Counted from the first letter of the stretch, positions 9,735-19,094 are shown. The stretch: DNA of 64,000 nt from CAVXTT01 sp963764685 (GCA_963764685.1 CAVXTT010000016.1:1-64000); one strand, 5' to 3'. The notes: a model not told the origin generated them from the sequence alone. A program made the numbers and translations.

Positions 9735-10862
9735 ATGAAACAGAAAAGCCGGTTCCTTTTCCTTGATCTTCTTCGCGGGTGGGCTTTGATCGTGATGATC
9801 GAGACCCATATCGTTAATGCTTTCCTGTCAACCTCATTCAGACAGGAATCCTGGTTTGGAGTACTTAATTATATAAACGGACTTGTTGCACCGGGCTTTC
9901 TGTTTGTATCGGGTGCCGTATTTTATATCTCGACCTACGGCAAAACAGATGAACTGAGAACGTTCGGTGAGACATTCAGAAAAAGATTATACAGGATCCT
10001 TTTAATCTTTATTGCCGGGTATTCACTCCATCTCCCCTTCCTTTCTTTAAAAAGAATGACGAGGGATGTCGATCCCGGATCACTTACAAATTTTTTCTCA
10101 GTTGATGTACTGCAGTGTATTGCCGCAGGACTCCTCATAATCCTGATCCTTAAGCTTATCATCAGGAATGAGAAAATATTTATTTACCTCATTACGGCTT
10201 TCTTTTTTGTCATTGTATTTACTTCATTTATTGTTTGGGGACAGCATTTAGATATACCCTATTATTTAGCTGCTTACTTTAACCGGGAAGGGGGTTCGCT
10301 GTTTCCTCTCTTCCCCTGGCTTGCTTTTATATTTGCAGGAGTAATTTTTTCTTATTTCTATCTGCGGGGCAGGGAAGGGGGAACGGAAAAGGAAGTAATT
10401 AAGTTCAGCTTCTATTCCGGTATATTATTTATTGTAATGGGATTCGTGCTGCTGTCTGAACAGGTTGTGCCTGAATCCTTCAGAGCTATCAGACCACACC
10501 CGGTGTTTACCCTTCAGAGGATCGGGTACATTCTTTTTCTTGCAGCATTCTTCTGGTATTATCATGCTAAGAAAGGGGAGAAGAAATCCTTTGTAACCGA
10601 AACAGCGAAAGAATCGCTGCTTATATATTGGCTTCATCTGCAGATAATATACAGGAAGTTTTTCAACGGGGAGAGTTTAGCCTCAATCATTGGAAACACA
10701 CTCAATCCTTTTCAATGCATAATAATATTTTTGGCGCTTACACTTTTGATGATACTTGCAGCAATCTTCTGGAGCAGGATGAAACAGAAATATCCCAAAC
10801 CCACAATGCTGATTGCCAGGGGAATAGTGTGGGTTTGTGTAGTGATATTTTTAGCTGCATAA
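9735..10862 (+). CDS. DUF1624 / heparan-alpha-glucosaminide acetyltransferase-like membrane protein
   Basis: The 375 residues form a multi-helix membrane protein. The N-terminus RFLFLDLLRGWALIVMIETH fits the catalytic-domain signature of the HGSNAT/DUF1624 family, with Asp11, Arg14-Gly15 and His25 as the conserved cytoplasmic-edge residues. About ten hydrophobic helices follow. Family members transfer acyl groups from acyl-CoA across the membrane to sugar acceptors; the acceptor here is unknown. It is divergent from the MATE-like gene, with a 164-bp shared upstream region. Confidence 0.8.
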   Translation: MKQKSRFLFLDLLRGWALIVMIETHIVNAFLSTSFRQESWFGVLNYINGLVAPGFLFVSGAVFYISTYGKTDELRTFGETFRKRLYRILLIFIAGYSLHLPFLSLKRMTRDVDPGSLTNFFSVDVLQCIAAGLLIILILKLIIRNEKIFIYLITAFFFVIVFTSFIVWGQHLDIPYYLAAYFNREGGSLFPLFPWLAFIFAGVIFSYFYLRGREGGTEKEVIKFSFYSGILFIVMGFVLLSEQVVPESFRAIRPHPVFTLQRIGYILFLAAFFWYYHAKKGEKKSFVTETAKESLLIYWLHLQIIYRKFFNGESLASIIGNTLNPFQCIIIFLALTLLMILAAIFWSRMKQKYPKPTMLIARGIVWVCVVIFLAA

Positions 10863-11114
10863 AGGAAATCTTCTTTCGATACATTACACTTCTTTTACAT
10901 TTCTTTGACAACTCTCTTTTTATTATTGACGATTTCTTGCTTGTCTTTAAATTTAAAAGGAGTTTATATCTGGCAAACATCTGTCACTACCTTATTTTGA
11001 TCCAAATTTCATTCTAACCCCTTTTTTACAATTTTTTGACAAGACCTCAACAAGATTATGACAATTGCTTAATAAGCAGCAAGTATGTTTTGATCAAAAA
11101 AGAAAGGATCTGAG

Positions 11115-12215
11115 ATGAAAATTCAATTGATACTTGCAGTCTTTTTCGCAGTTGTGATTCTCCCCGGTTGTAAAGAGGATAATCCAGTTGTTCCGCCTGT
11201 TAAACCACCAATTGAAGAACGTGCCCAGGCGCTTTATAATGGAGGTAATGAGGTTATCACATCTGCCAATACACTTAAATCGGAGTATACCGTTGGTGCA
11301 GAGGAAATATTATCAGCGTTATATAAGGCTGGCTATGTCCCTCAAAATATAACCTCAGCCGTAAGGGTAGTGTTCCAAAAAGATCCCGTTTATGCAGAGC
11401 CAATTTTAACTGCAGTGCTTAAAGGTTATGACGCTGCAAAAATTGCAGAACTGATTTTATACGAATATGTTGGATACCTTAAGCAGCATAAGGATGAGCT
11501 TCTTTATTACGCGGGAAAGTTAACTGATACCGGTCAGATTATTTGGATTTTGAAGAGCCCGTATAGTTTATCTGCTTCTGAAATATACATCCTGCTTTAC
11601 GGAATGGGGCGGACACCCCTAGAGATACTATCTCCGCTAAAGAACTCCTTCGGGCTGACTAATGAAGAGTGCATTACTCTAATGACCAGCAATAATGCCG
11701 AAATTAATGAAATAACTGAAGTGCTGAGGGATCTTCTCTACTATAGTGACGAAGATGCAGCTCAGTTTTTATTGAGCAGAAATTACTCATTAAGCAAAGT
11801 AATCGGTGCTGTAAAGGCAGGATATCACACTTTATCTGTAAGAATGGCTCATATTCTTTCAGCATATACTAATCCGATGAAAGAATTTTTAACAATTATG
11901 CTTGAGAGCTACACCTTAGACGAAACAGCTTATGTAATTAAGAATTATTATTTACTTGATGCAAATGCAGCAGCGGTTCTTCTGAAGGAAATGAATTTTG
12001 ACGCAAAGGCAATAGCTCTTGTTCTGAAGGATGTCTATAATCTTAATTATACTGACATTTTAACGATACTTAAGAATTTAGGATTTGAACTGTATGACCT
12101 GGCAATAGTACTGCTCGATATTTTCAAACTTCCTTTTAATGAAATGGTTGACATACTCGTTGAATTGGGATATGATTATTGCACAATTCTTCACATCTTT
12201 AATTTCCCCTGCTGA
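11115..12215 (+). CDS. Lipoprotein built of about 33-residue alpha-helical repeats
   Basis: A signal peptide with lipobox ILPGC (Cys19) is followed by a proline-rich linker and then about nine tandem helix-pair repeats to the end. Repeat units look like DAKAIALVLKDVYNLNYTDI followed by LTILKNLGFE, with conserved Gly/Tyr turns and Leu/Ile/Ala core positions. I recall comparable helical repeats in secreted proteins of this bacterial group, but I do not know a function. It should be an envelope lipoprotein with a solenoid shape suited to protein binding. The ATG has an AAAGGA ribosome site 7 bp upstream, a possible -35 TTGACA lies at 11036-11041, and the gene ends in a shared bidirectional hairpin. 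Confidence 0.75.
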   Translation: MKIQLILAVFFAVVILPGCKEDNPVVPPVKPPIEERAQALYNGGNEVITSANTLKSEYTVGAEEILSALYKAGYVPQNITSAVRVVFQKDPVYAEPILTAVLKGYDAAKIAELILYEYVGYLKQHKDELLYYAGKLTDTGQIIWILKSPYSLSASEIYILLYGMGRTPLEILSPLKNSFGLTNEECITLMTSNNAEINEITEVLRDLLYYSDEDAAQFLLSRNYSLSKVIGAVKAGYHTLSVRMAHILSAYTNPMKEFLTIMLESYTLDETAYVIKNYYLLDANAAAVLLKEMNFDAKAIALVLKDVYNLNYTDILTILKNLGFELYDLAIVLLDIFKLPFNEMVDILVELGYDYCTILHIFNFPC

Positions 12216-12227
12216 TCCAAGCTTAAA

Positions 12228-12274
12228 AGACAGGCCGCCCGATACCGGGTGGGTTATTGTCAGGCGGTCTGTCT
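12228..12274. terminator. Bidirectional hairpin terminator between convergent genes
   Basis: The arms AGACAGGCCGCC and GGCGGTCTGTCT (one G-T wobble) lie 13 bp after the lipoprotein stop and 16 bp from the stop of the convergent barrel gene. TATTTTATT follows on the right and AAAA precedes on the left, so it can end transcription both ways. It is a member of the GACAGGC hairpin family. Confidence 0.75.
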
Positions 12275-12289
12275 ATTTTATTGTGATTC

Positions 12290-12868
12290 TTACAAATCAA
12301 ATAATGCAACCAGACCTATACCCAGCAGGAAGTGGTTGAAATCTATGGCTGCATCACCGCCGTCAACAAACATATATTTAGCCGTAAAGTTAAGTTGAGA
12401 CATATCGGACAGTTTGAATGCTCCTCCAAATCCTCCTCCGGCAGTAACCTTTGCTTCGTAATCAGTCGATTGAGTTTCGGTGTTGGCATTAAAATCAGTA
12501 GTCTTAAGAGATCCTTTTAAAAAGGTTACTCCCAACTCCCCCTGAAAAAAGAATTCATCATATATATAGTATTTCGCAGCACCCTTAACAGGTATTGATT
12601 TCAGGTCGAGTGTGTAAACATTTCCCTGTGCTGCCAATGAATAGTCATCCTTTATGGGCATTATCATATACCCGGTAAGAAACTGGATACCCCATTGTTT
12701 ATTGATAGGATATTCTACAAATGCACTCCAGTTGCTTCCTGCGTCTGCATAATCAGCCAATTGGCCGGTCGGAAATGCAACATCATAGCCAACCCCGACC
12801 ATTATTTTCTTTTGCGGGTAAATTGTAACGAGGGTTAAAAGCACGATTAATGCAGTAAGAGTTTTCAT
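12290..12868 (-). CDS. Outer-membrane beta-barrel protein
   Basis: I start this at the ATG at 12868, because MKTLTALIVLLTLVTIYPQ is a good signal peptide; the ATG 36 bp upstream (12904) would put MNSFISTTKVTR before it. The mature part of about 170 residues alternates in amphipathic strands (for example KIMVGVGYDVAFPTGQLADY), like small eight-stranded OmpX/OmpW-type barrels, and ends HFLLGIGLVALFDL. It lies 96 bp downstream of mlaD on the same strand and may belong to that operon as an outer-membrane partner, which is inference from position only. Confidence 0.7.
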   Translation of the reverse strand: MKTLTALIVLLTLVTIYPQKKIMVGVGYDVAFPTGQLADYADAGSNWSAFVEYPINKQWGIQFLTGYMIMPIKDDYSLAAQGNVYTLDLKSIPVKGAAKYYIYDEFFFQGELGVTFLKGSLKTTDFNANTETQSTDYEAKVTAGGGFGGAFKLSDMSQLNFTAKYMFVDGGDAAIDFNHFLLGIGLVALFDL

Positions 12869-12963
12869 ACGAGTTACTTTCGTTGTTGAGATAAAGGAAT
12901 TCATATTCGGTTTAAAAGAAAACTAATTAAATGTATTTCAAGAATCAAGAAATCCTTATATTG

Positions 12964-13830
12964 CTAAAAACCTCCCAGAAGCCAGCTGCCTTGTGCTTTC
13001 TCTAAAAGTAGTTTTAGCTCGCCGGTGCTCTCCTTCAAATTTATCATTGTCGAATCGAAATTTTCTGCTGCAGATGAATTCATCAATAGTCTGCCTATGG
13101 TTCCTTCACCTGACTGCAAACTGCTGGTAATCCCGGCTAAATCTTTTGTGATACTTGCTGCACTTTCCATAGTTAACCTCATTGCAAACATAATACTGTC
13201 AATCTCGCCGGATCTATCCATAAGCACTTTAAATCCTTCTGAGCCTTCTTTTAAATTGGTAATAGTCGTTTCAAAGTTTTCTCTCCAGGTTTTATCCATC
13301 ATCAGTCTTCCGATTGTTCCCTTTCCGGATTCAATATTTGTCGAAATTTTAGCCAGGTCACCGGTAATGCTGGAAGTATTATCAATGGTTGTTTTTAATG
13401 ATTTCCACATATCATCTATGTCCATGGGCTGGGAAGTTGCAATAATATCATTGTTTTCTATCATCATTTTCCCTCCGGTTCCTGGGCTGATGACTATAAC
13501 TTTATTCCCCATCAGACCTTCAGAACCAATACCTGCAATCGCATCTTTCTTTATAAACTGCCGGGTTCCCTCATCGATCAGTATTACCACTTGAACTGAG
13601 GTATCGCTAACTATGCTGACATTTTCTACTGTGCCGACATTTATTCCGGATAATCTTACATTATTTCCGGCCTGCAGACCGGCAACATCCCTGAATATGC
13701 CGGTTACACGAAAGGTAGTTCTGAATAGCTGTTGTTTTTCACCGATGAAATATATTGCGAAAAGAAAAACTGCTAACCCAAGTGAAATAAATATTCCGAG
13801 TCTTGCTTTATAATTTACTTTCTTTTTCAT
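12964..13830 (-). CDS. mlaD: MlaD-family (MCE domain) lipid-transport protein
   Basis: The 288 residues have an N-terminal membrane anchor (about 10-30) and an MCE domain (about 38-118) with the hallmark VAGLQAGNNVRLSGINVGTVENV and the GSEGLMGNKVIVISPG segment. A C-terminal helical tail carries two copies of SGEGTIGRLLMN-like sequence (near residues 168 and 245). In Mla systems MlaD is the periplasmic substrate-binding ring that carries phospholipids between the outer membrane and the MlaFE ABC transporter. It is the third gene of mlaE-mlaF-mlaD, 27 bp after mlaF. Confidence 0.9.
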   Translation of the reverse strand: MKKKVNYKARLGIFISLGLAVFLFAIYFIGEKQQLFRTTFRVTGIFRDVAGLQAGNNVRLSGINVGTVENVSIVSDTSVQVVILIDEGTRQFIKKDAIAGIGSEGLMGNKVIVISPGTGGKMMIENNDIIATSQPMDIDDMWKSLKTTIDNTSSITGDLAKISTNIESGKGTIGRLMMDKTWRENFETTITNLKEGSEGFKVLMDRSGEIDSIMFAMRLTMESAASITKDLAGITSSLQSGEGTIGRLLMNSSAAENFDSTMINLKESTGELKLLLEKAQGSWLLGGF

Positions 13831-13857
13831 TTGATCTGCTCCTTAATTACATATCTG

Positions 13858-14643
13858 TTATTCGAAAAATGATCTTATCCAGGGGTCAGCGGATTTCTCA
13901 AGATCATTAAAAGTTCCTTCTGCCGCGCATATCCCATTTTTTATTACTATTATTCGATTAGCAGTCAGCCTGGTGCACTCTATATCGTGAGTAATAATAA
14001 TGGAAGTTGTATTATATTTTTTCTGTACTTCGAGAATAAGATTACTTATTTCCTTTGATGTTATAGGATCCAGTCCGGTTGTAGGCTCATCGTAAAGCAT
14101 TATTTCAGGTTTTAATATCAAAGTTCTGGCTAAACCCAATCTCTTACGCATACCTCCGGAAAGTTCTGAAGGAGTTTTATCTATTGCCTTATCAAGTCCT
14201 ACATCGTGCAATGCCTCTTTCACTATCAATTCCAGTTTATCCTTCGGTATCGAGTGCAGTTGTTTTCTAAGAGGGAATTCAAGATTCTCTCTTACTGTCA
14301 TAGAATCATAAAGTGCCCCGCTCTGAAAAAGAAAGCCTATCTTTTTTTGTGTCTCAATAAATTCTTTATTTTTCAGCTCAGAGATATTCTTGCCGAATAT
14401 AAAAAGCTCACCGTCATCAATCTCATCCAATCCGACTATACATTTAATTAGTACTGATTTACCGGTTCCGGATTGTCCGAGTATTGCAAGGTTTTCTCCT
14501 TTATTAATTATCAGGTTGATATCCCTCAGGACGTGATTATTCCCGAATGACTTTTTTAAATGTCTCATCTCAATCACAACATCACTGTCCTGCTGATAAT
14601 CAGGCTGTTTTATAACTTCAATATCCACTGTATTCTGTGACAT
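13858..14643 (-). CDS. mlaF: ABC transporter ATP-binding protein MlaF-like
   Basis: This 261-residue ATPase has Walker A GQSGTGKS (56-63), signature LSGGMRKR (161-168), Walker B IMLYDEP (181-187) followed by TTGLDP, and a switch histidine in IIITHD. LSGGM in place of LSGGQ is typical of the MlaF/Mkl branch that works with MCE proteins. It powers phospholipid movement at the inner membrane. The gap to mlaE is only 16 bp, so cotranscription is almost certain. Confidence 0.93.
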   Translation of the reverse strand: MSQNTVDIEVIKQPDYQQDSDVVIEMRHLKKSFGNNHVLRDINLIINKGENLAILGQSGTGKSVLIKCIVGLDEIDDGELFIFGKNISELKNKEFIETQKKIGFLFQSGALYDSMTVRENLEFPLRKQLHSIPKDKLELIVKEALHDVGLDKAIDKTPSELSGGMRKRLGLARTLILKPEIMLYDEPTTGLDPITSKEISNLILEVQKKYNTTSIIITHDIECTRLTANRIIVIKNGICAAEGTFNDLEKSADPWIRSFFE

Positions 14644-14659
14644 TATCTTAATTGTTCAA

Positions 14660-15502
14660 TTAGTTCTGAAGTACACTTGTAACCTGTACGGCTATCATAT
14701 CTATTATAAAAACCATTAAAGATCCTAACACCACTGCCGAGTTTGCCGCTTTCCCGACACCCTCAGTGCCTTTATTTGAATTATATCCTTTATAGGTTCC
14801 TATGATGCCGATAGCAAAGCCGAAGAAAAAAGTCTTTATCACTGCCGGGATCAGGTCACTGTATCCCAGGCTTTGAAAAATTTGGGAGAAAAACAGGTAA
14901 GTGCTTACGTTCCCCTTGATGTTAACACCCACAAATGATCCTAACAATCCAACACCATCGCCAAGAATTACCAGAACCGGAAGCATTAAAGTTGCCGAGA
15001 TTACTCTTGTAACCACCAGGTACTTGAATGGATTAGTATCTGACACCTTCATCGCATCAATTTGTTCCGTTACATTCATTGAACCCAGTTCAGCACCTAT
15101 CCCAGAACCGACTTTTCCTGCAAATATCAGGGCAGTTATTACAGGTCCTATTTCGCGTATAATTGAAACTGCTACCATCGCAGGTAATAAAGACTCTGAA
15201 CCGAATTTTGCTAAAGTAGGTCTTGACTGAATAGTTAATACAAGACCGATTATAAATCCTGTGATTGCTATCAGAGGGAATGATTTATACCCGATCAGAA
15301 AGGATTGTTTCATCAATTCATTGAACTCATAAGGAGGTTTAATTACTTCTTTGAAAAAGCGCAATGTAAAGATTGTTATTGCAGTAACCTCTTGAAAGAA
15401 TTTTGTAAATATTGAATCAGGAACAATATCCTGAGGTTCTTCCATTATGATTTCATCCCCCCGGTTTTCATTATTTGACTCCCCTGAAATTAAATTCTCC
15501 AT
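14660..15502 (-). CDS. mlaE: ABC transporter permease MlaE-like
   Basis: The 280-residue protein has a cytoplasmic N-terminal extension of about 45 acidic residues, then five hydrophobic segments. Family hallmarks are VTAITIFTLRFF, FPLIAITGFIIGLVLTIQ, REIGPVITALIFAGKVGSGIGAELGSMNVTEQIDAM (the conserved loop that docks to MlaF) and GTYKGYNSNKGTEGVGKA. It is the first gene of the operon. The acidic leader is longer than in Escherichia coli MlaE; a Met further in could be the start, but the chosen ATG keeps the frame fully open and coding-like. Confidence 0.9.
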   Translation of the reverse strand: MENLISGESNNENRGDEIIMEEPQDIVPDSIFTKFFQEVTAITIFTLRFFKEVIKPPYEFNELMKQSFLIGYKSFPLIAITGFIIGLVLTIQSRPTLAKFGSESLLPAMVAVSIIREIGPVITALIFAGKVGSGIGAELGSMNVTEQIDAMKVSDTNPFKYLVVTRVISATLMLPVLVILGDGVGLLGSFVGVNIKGNVSTYLFFSQIFQSLGYSDLIPAVIKTFFFGFAIGIIGTYKGYNSNKGTEGVGKAANSAVVLGSLMVFIIDMIAVQVTSVLQN

Positions 15503-15985
15503 TCTATCTTTTCCTTAATATTACGAACCATCTTCTGTCGATTTATTTTGAATATTATCAATTTCCAGTTTTTTGTTCAATTTCTAATACTCTGCCATAA
15601 CAGATTATTCCTTAATAATGTTATACAAAAAAATGACGTTTCACAATGGAGCAAAGGGATGAAAAGGGGACTAGGCCCCGGCAATGTGAGAAAGTAACAG
15701 GGTAATTTTTAATGAACTAAATTGAAAGCGTTGATGAAGGATAATTGACAATTTAGATTGATTTGCTAAGTATAGGGATGTTCTAAATTACCAGGGAATG
15801 CTGCACTATTACTTAAGAACTGTCATAATTTCCGGTAAGCGCACTGCTGTCCAAAATAAAATAGAAATAAGAAAAAATCTTAAATAGGATTTGTTTCTTT
15901 TTCAATTTCAATCCCTTAAACTAAATTTATCTGTCTGCTTTCCATCGAAAATTGTGCATTATTCCCACACCCCGTTCCAAACGGG

Positions 15986-16163
15986 GGTGCTAGCGAGACA
16001 CATTTATTAGATGGTCTGTTTTTTTACTGCCTCTCAGGATCAACCGGTTCCAAACCGGTTGAAGGCAACGCCTTGTATTTTTTTTCTTGAAGCTTCCTTC
16101 AGGATGCTTATCTCAGAATGCAGTACAAACAGTAAAATGCAGCATAATTGTCTCGCTAGCACC
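15986..16163. mobile_element. Small element with 14-bp terminal inverted repeats, copy 1
   Basis: The ends are GGTGCTAGCGAGAC and GTCTCGCTAGCACC, a perfect 14-bp inverted repeat 178 bp apart. The interior has an AT-rich body and a hairpin with arms CAACCGGT and ACCGGTTG around TCCAA. A second copy lies inverted at 61711-61892, and flanking sequence is shared too (the right flank with CTCACCCAGC on the opposite strand; the left flank with CCCCGTTCCAA). No coding capacity, so it would be a MITE-like or REP-like non-autonomous element. Confidence 0.75.
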
Positions 16164-16444
16164 CTGCTTCCCTTAGCTGGGTGAGGGATGATGAATGGGC
16201 AGTAAATTATCAAGTTGGATAGACTCCATCCTTATTTTTGCTATTTCCTTCGTACTTCAAATCGCTATCCGGTTTGATGTGTATACCCCAACTGTTGAAA
16301 TACCTCCCTCTTTTTATTCGTTAATAAGCCTTGCTATCTCAAACCTTAATCTGCTTAATCCTGGTTTCTTTCCCCCATTTTATTCAAGAACAATTCACAT
16401 TTAACTATGTTATTTATAAAGAATAGTACAAAGATTGCATATGT

Positions 16445-16547
16445 ATAAGCCATACGTAAGCCTTCTCTAAGCCATCTGTAAGCCATAAAACAGCACTTAT
16501 GGCTTACAGATGGCTTACAGATGGCTTAGAGATGGCTTACAGATAAG
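16445..16547. repeat. 100-bp palindrome made of 11-bp TAAGCCATCTG units
   Basis: The left half contains about four 11-bp units of the form TAAGCCATCTG; the right half contains about five on the opposite strand (ATGGCTTACAG). The halves are separated by AAACAGCACT. The 11-bp period is close to one helical turn. It lies about 260 bp upstream of the first response regulator gene. Confidence 0.8.
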
Positions 16548-16804
16548 CAATTATAAGGCAATTAGTAATAAATTTGTGTAATTTATTCTCACTTTGGTAC
16601 AAATTGAACCGGAATTTTTTTTCAGAGCGATGTTTAGATGAATCCAGAAAATCTGAGGGAATGTTGGATTCAGCTCAAATAAATAAGATTAAGGCAAAGC
16701 AGGTCAGTTGATCTTGCGGAAGACTAAATTCGCAAAGTAAAATTGAACGATTTAGAATATTTTAATATTTTTATTAAACTAATAATGTTAAAATATCTAA
16801 TTTT

Positions 16805-17512
16805 ATGAAATCTCAGGACTCCTCAATAATAATCAGGATATTACTTATTGAAGATAACAGGCTTTTGCGGGAAGGTATCTCAACATTATTAACACAACAG
16901 CCGGATATGAAAGTGGTTTCAACGGTTGGTAACGGGGAAAATATTTTAGATCTCATATCCAAACAAAAACCAAACGTAGTTCTTCTTGACCTCGGACTTC
17001 GTAGTCAAAATAGTCTTCAAATAGTCAAATTAGTCAAAAAAAACTATCAGGAAGTAAAAATCATCGTGATGGATCTTGTTCCGCTTCAGGCAGATGTATT
17101 TGAATTTGTGCAGGCGGGGGTCTCGGGGTTCACACTCAAGGATATAAACCTTACTGATTTTTTAAAAACGATAAGATCTGTATTTAATGGTATACGGGTG
17201 CTGCCTCCCCATTTAACAGGTTCACTTTTTTCACAGATCGTTGAACACGCTGTAAATGGATCAAAACCGCACGAATTGGATGAATCAGTTCGTATGACCA
17301 AGCGTGAAAGACAGGTTATTCACTTAATCTCCGATGGCTTCACAAATAAGGAAATTGCACAAAAACTTCATCTTTCAACTCATACGGTAAAAAGTCACGT
17401 TCATAACATCCTTGAAAAACTGTCATTAAGTACACGGGTGCAGATTGCAAAGCATGCACATCTTTCCGAGGCTTATAAAACGAGTATCGACACAACTTCA
17501 TTACTGGAATAA
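16805..17512 (+). CDS. NarL/FixJ-type response regulator, paralog 1
   Basis: This 235-residue protein has a receiver domain (about 10-130) with acidic pair Glu16-Asp17, phospho-acceptor Asp62 in VVLLDLGLRS and Lys in GFTLKDI, then a LuxR-type helix-turn-helix (about 165-230) with MTKRERQVIHLISDGFTNKE and LHLSTHTVKSHVHNI. The usual Thr/Ser switch residue after beta4 is not seen: the strand reads IIVMDLVPLQ. That may alter phosphorylation-dependent switching. No sensor kinase is nearby, so it is an orphan regulator here. A closely similar paralog follows 211 bp downstream. Confidence 0.9.
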   Translation: MKSQDSSIIIRILLIEDNRLLREGISTLLTQQPDMKVVSTVGNGENILDLISKQKPNVVLLDLGLRSQNSLQIVKLVKKNYQEVKIIVMDLVPLQADVFEFVQAGVSGFTLKDINLTDFLKTIRSVFNGIRVLPPHLTGSLFSQIVEHAVNGSKPHELDESVRMTKRERQVIHLISDGFTNKEIAQKLHLSTHTVKSHVHNILEKLSLSTRVQIAKHAHLSEAYKTSIDTTSLLE

Positions 17513-17723
17513 CATTCAGCAGTAATAATTTCATCATTACCTGTTTAATAAAAAAACTGCCAGCATAACCATGATCACCTGACTCACCATCAGACCTAAT
17601 TCCTTTTTCATCCTTTTGACCGATAGACTTTAACTTACATCCATTGCATCTTGTTTTGAAATTGAATCGGCTTTCCTGCTGTAACTAATGTATTGCCATA
17701 ATTAAACTTTTTAAGATGACCCG

Positions 17724-18413
17724 ATGAAAAAAATAAGATTGCTTATAATTGAAGATAACCGGCTTTTACGCGATGGTATTTTTTCTATTCTTAAGCCCCA
17801 TAAGGATATAATTATTATTGCTGCCTCCGGGGACGGAAAGCATACCCTTGATAAAATCAGGAAACTCAAGCCGAATGTTATCCTTCTTGATCTGGGATTG
17901 AGAAGTCAAAACAGCTTACACGTTGTTGAACTTGTAAAGAAGGATTTTCCATTAGCAAAAATTATTGTTATGGATCTGGCTCCGATACAAGCTGATATAC
18001 TGCTGTATGTTAAAGCCGGAGCGAATGGATTTATCCTTAAAGATGCTTCACTTAATGATTTCCTTATAGCAATAAGAACCGTTGCCGAAGGGGCTACGGT
18101 TTTGCCGCCTATGCTGGTTGATTCACTTTTTTCCCAAATAGTTGAGCACGCCGTCAGGGAAGGTAAGGCAAGGCTGAAAGATGCAGTAAAAATGACAATA
18201 AGGGAGCGTGAGGTTATTGGACTGCTAGGTGAAGGAATGAGCAATAAGGAGATCGGGAAGAAAATGCACGTATCAACCTATACTATTAAGAGCCATATTC
18301 ATAATATTATGGAGAAACTGGCACTGCATACAAGATTGGAAATTGCAAATTATTCCTACAGCGATGAAACCTTAAAAACAATTTCCAAAAGTATTTCGAT
18401 TATTAATAATTAA
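17724..18413 (+). CDS. NarL/FixJ-type response regulator, paralog 2
   Basis: A 229-residue paralog of the preceding gene, sharing NRLLR, LKPNVILLDLGLRSQNSLH, FSQIVEHAV and the LuxR-type DNA-binding domain (TIREREVIGLLGEGMSNKE, VSTYTIKSHIHNIMEKL). The receiver has Glu10-Asp11, phospho-acceptor Asp56 and a Lys in GFILKDA; the beta4 end again reads IIVMDLAPIQ with no Thr/Ser switch. The pair presumably arose by tandem duplication. Targets are unknown; the two could compete for one set of sites or form heterodimers, which is inference. Confidence 0.9.
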   Translation: MKKIRLLIIEDNRLLRDGIFSILKPHKDIIIIAASGDGKHTLDKIRKLKPNVILLDLGLRSQNSLHVVELVKKDFPLAKIIVMDLAPIQADILLYVKAGANGFILKDASLNDFLIAIRTVAEGATVLPPMLVDSLFSQIVEHAVREGKARLKDAVKMTIREREVIGLLGEGMSNKEIGKKMHVSTYTIKSHIHNIMEKLALHTRLEIANYSYSDETLKTISKSISIINN

Positions 18414-18485
18414 TGTATGCATGCAGGTAACAGCGGCATACCATATTTCTTAAAGTTTATATAAGACTTATCCGGAAGACAACAA

Positions 18486-19094
18486 ATGGATTTTACCTTT
18501 CTTTTAAAGGGAACCATTATTGGTTTTGCACTAGCGATACCAATAGGGCCCATCGGAATTACCTGCATCCGAAAAACTCTTACAGAGGGGCGTCTCCGCG
18601 GATTAATAATTGGTGCCGGAGCCGCAACTGCAGATTTATTTTATGGAAGTGTTGCAGCATTCGGACTAACAGCTATTTCAGATATCCTTGATAGTCAGCG
18701 TATTTGGATACGGCTGGCTGGAGGGATCTTTCTTTTATTTCTGGGATTAAGAATGCTTCGTGCCAGAACTAAGGTAACTCATACGGACAGCAACAGAGGA
18801 ATTATAAGGTCTTATTTCACCACTATTCTGCTTACACTTACGAATCCTATAACCGTATTTGCTTTTATAGCCGTCTTCGCGTCATTTGGTTTTGCAGGTG
18901 AGCTCAGAACAAGTTCTGCAGTAATTCTGGTTACCGGGATATTTATTGGTTCGTGTCTCTGGTTCCTGTTTCTTAGTACCGGGGCTTCGTTTTTTAGAAA
19001 AAAGCTTGACTTTACCGGAATGAGGTGGGTTCACAGGATTTCGGGTATTCTGGTTATCATATCAGGACTAATTGCAATGGCAACTCTGCTATAG
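18486..19094 (+). CDS. LysE/RhtB-family translocator
   Basis: The 202 residues contain six hydrophobic helices and the family motif in FALAIPIGPIGITCIRKTLTEGRLRGLIIGAGAATADLFYG, plus TNPITVFAFIAVFASFG in the middle. LysE/RhtB proteins export amino acids and related metabolites across the inner membrane. Length is normal. It begins 72 bp after the second response regulator on the same strand, so it could be in that transcription unit. Confidence 0.88.
   Translation: MDFTFLLKGTIIGFALAIPIGPIGITCIRKTLTEGRLRGLIIGAGAATADLFYGSVAAFGLTAISDILDSQRIWIRLAGGIFLLFLGLRMLRARTKVTHTDSNRGIIRSYFTTILLTLTNPITVFAFIAVFASFGFAGELRTSSAVILVTGIFIGSCLWFLFLSTGASFFRKKLDFTGMRWVHRISGILVIISGLIAMATLL

Larger units (their letters stand above)
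15503..16804. other. Long intergenic region with repeats
   Basis: 1.3 kb between mlaE and the first response regulator. It holds the TIR element and the 11-bp-periodic palindrome described separately. The 69-codon frame at 16195-16404 starts inside the conserved flank of the TIR element and looks non-coding. Nothing else supported. Confidence 0.6.

Noticed and set aside
16195..16404. 69-codon ORF after the TIR element
   Set aside because: Begins in the conserved flank of the element, has no ribosome site and reads as low-complexity sequence.
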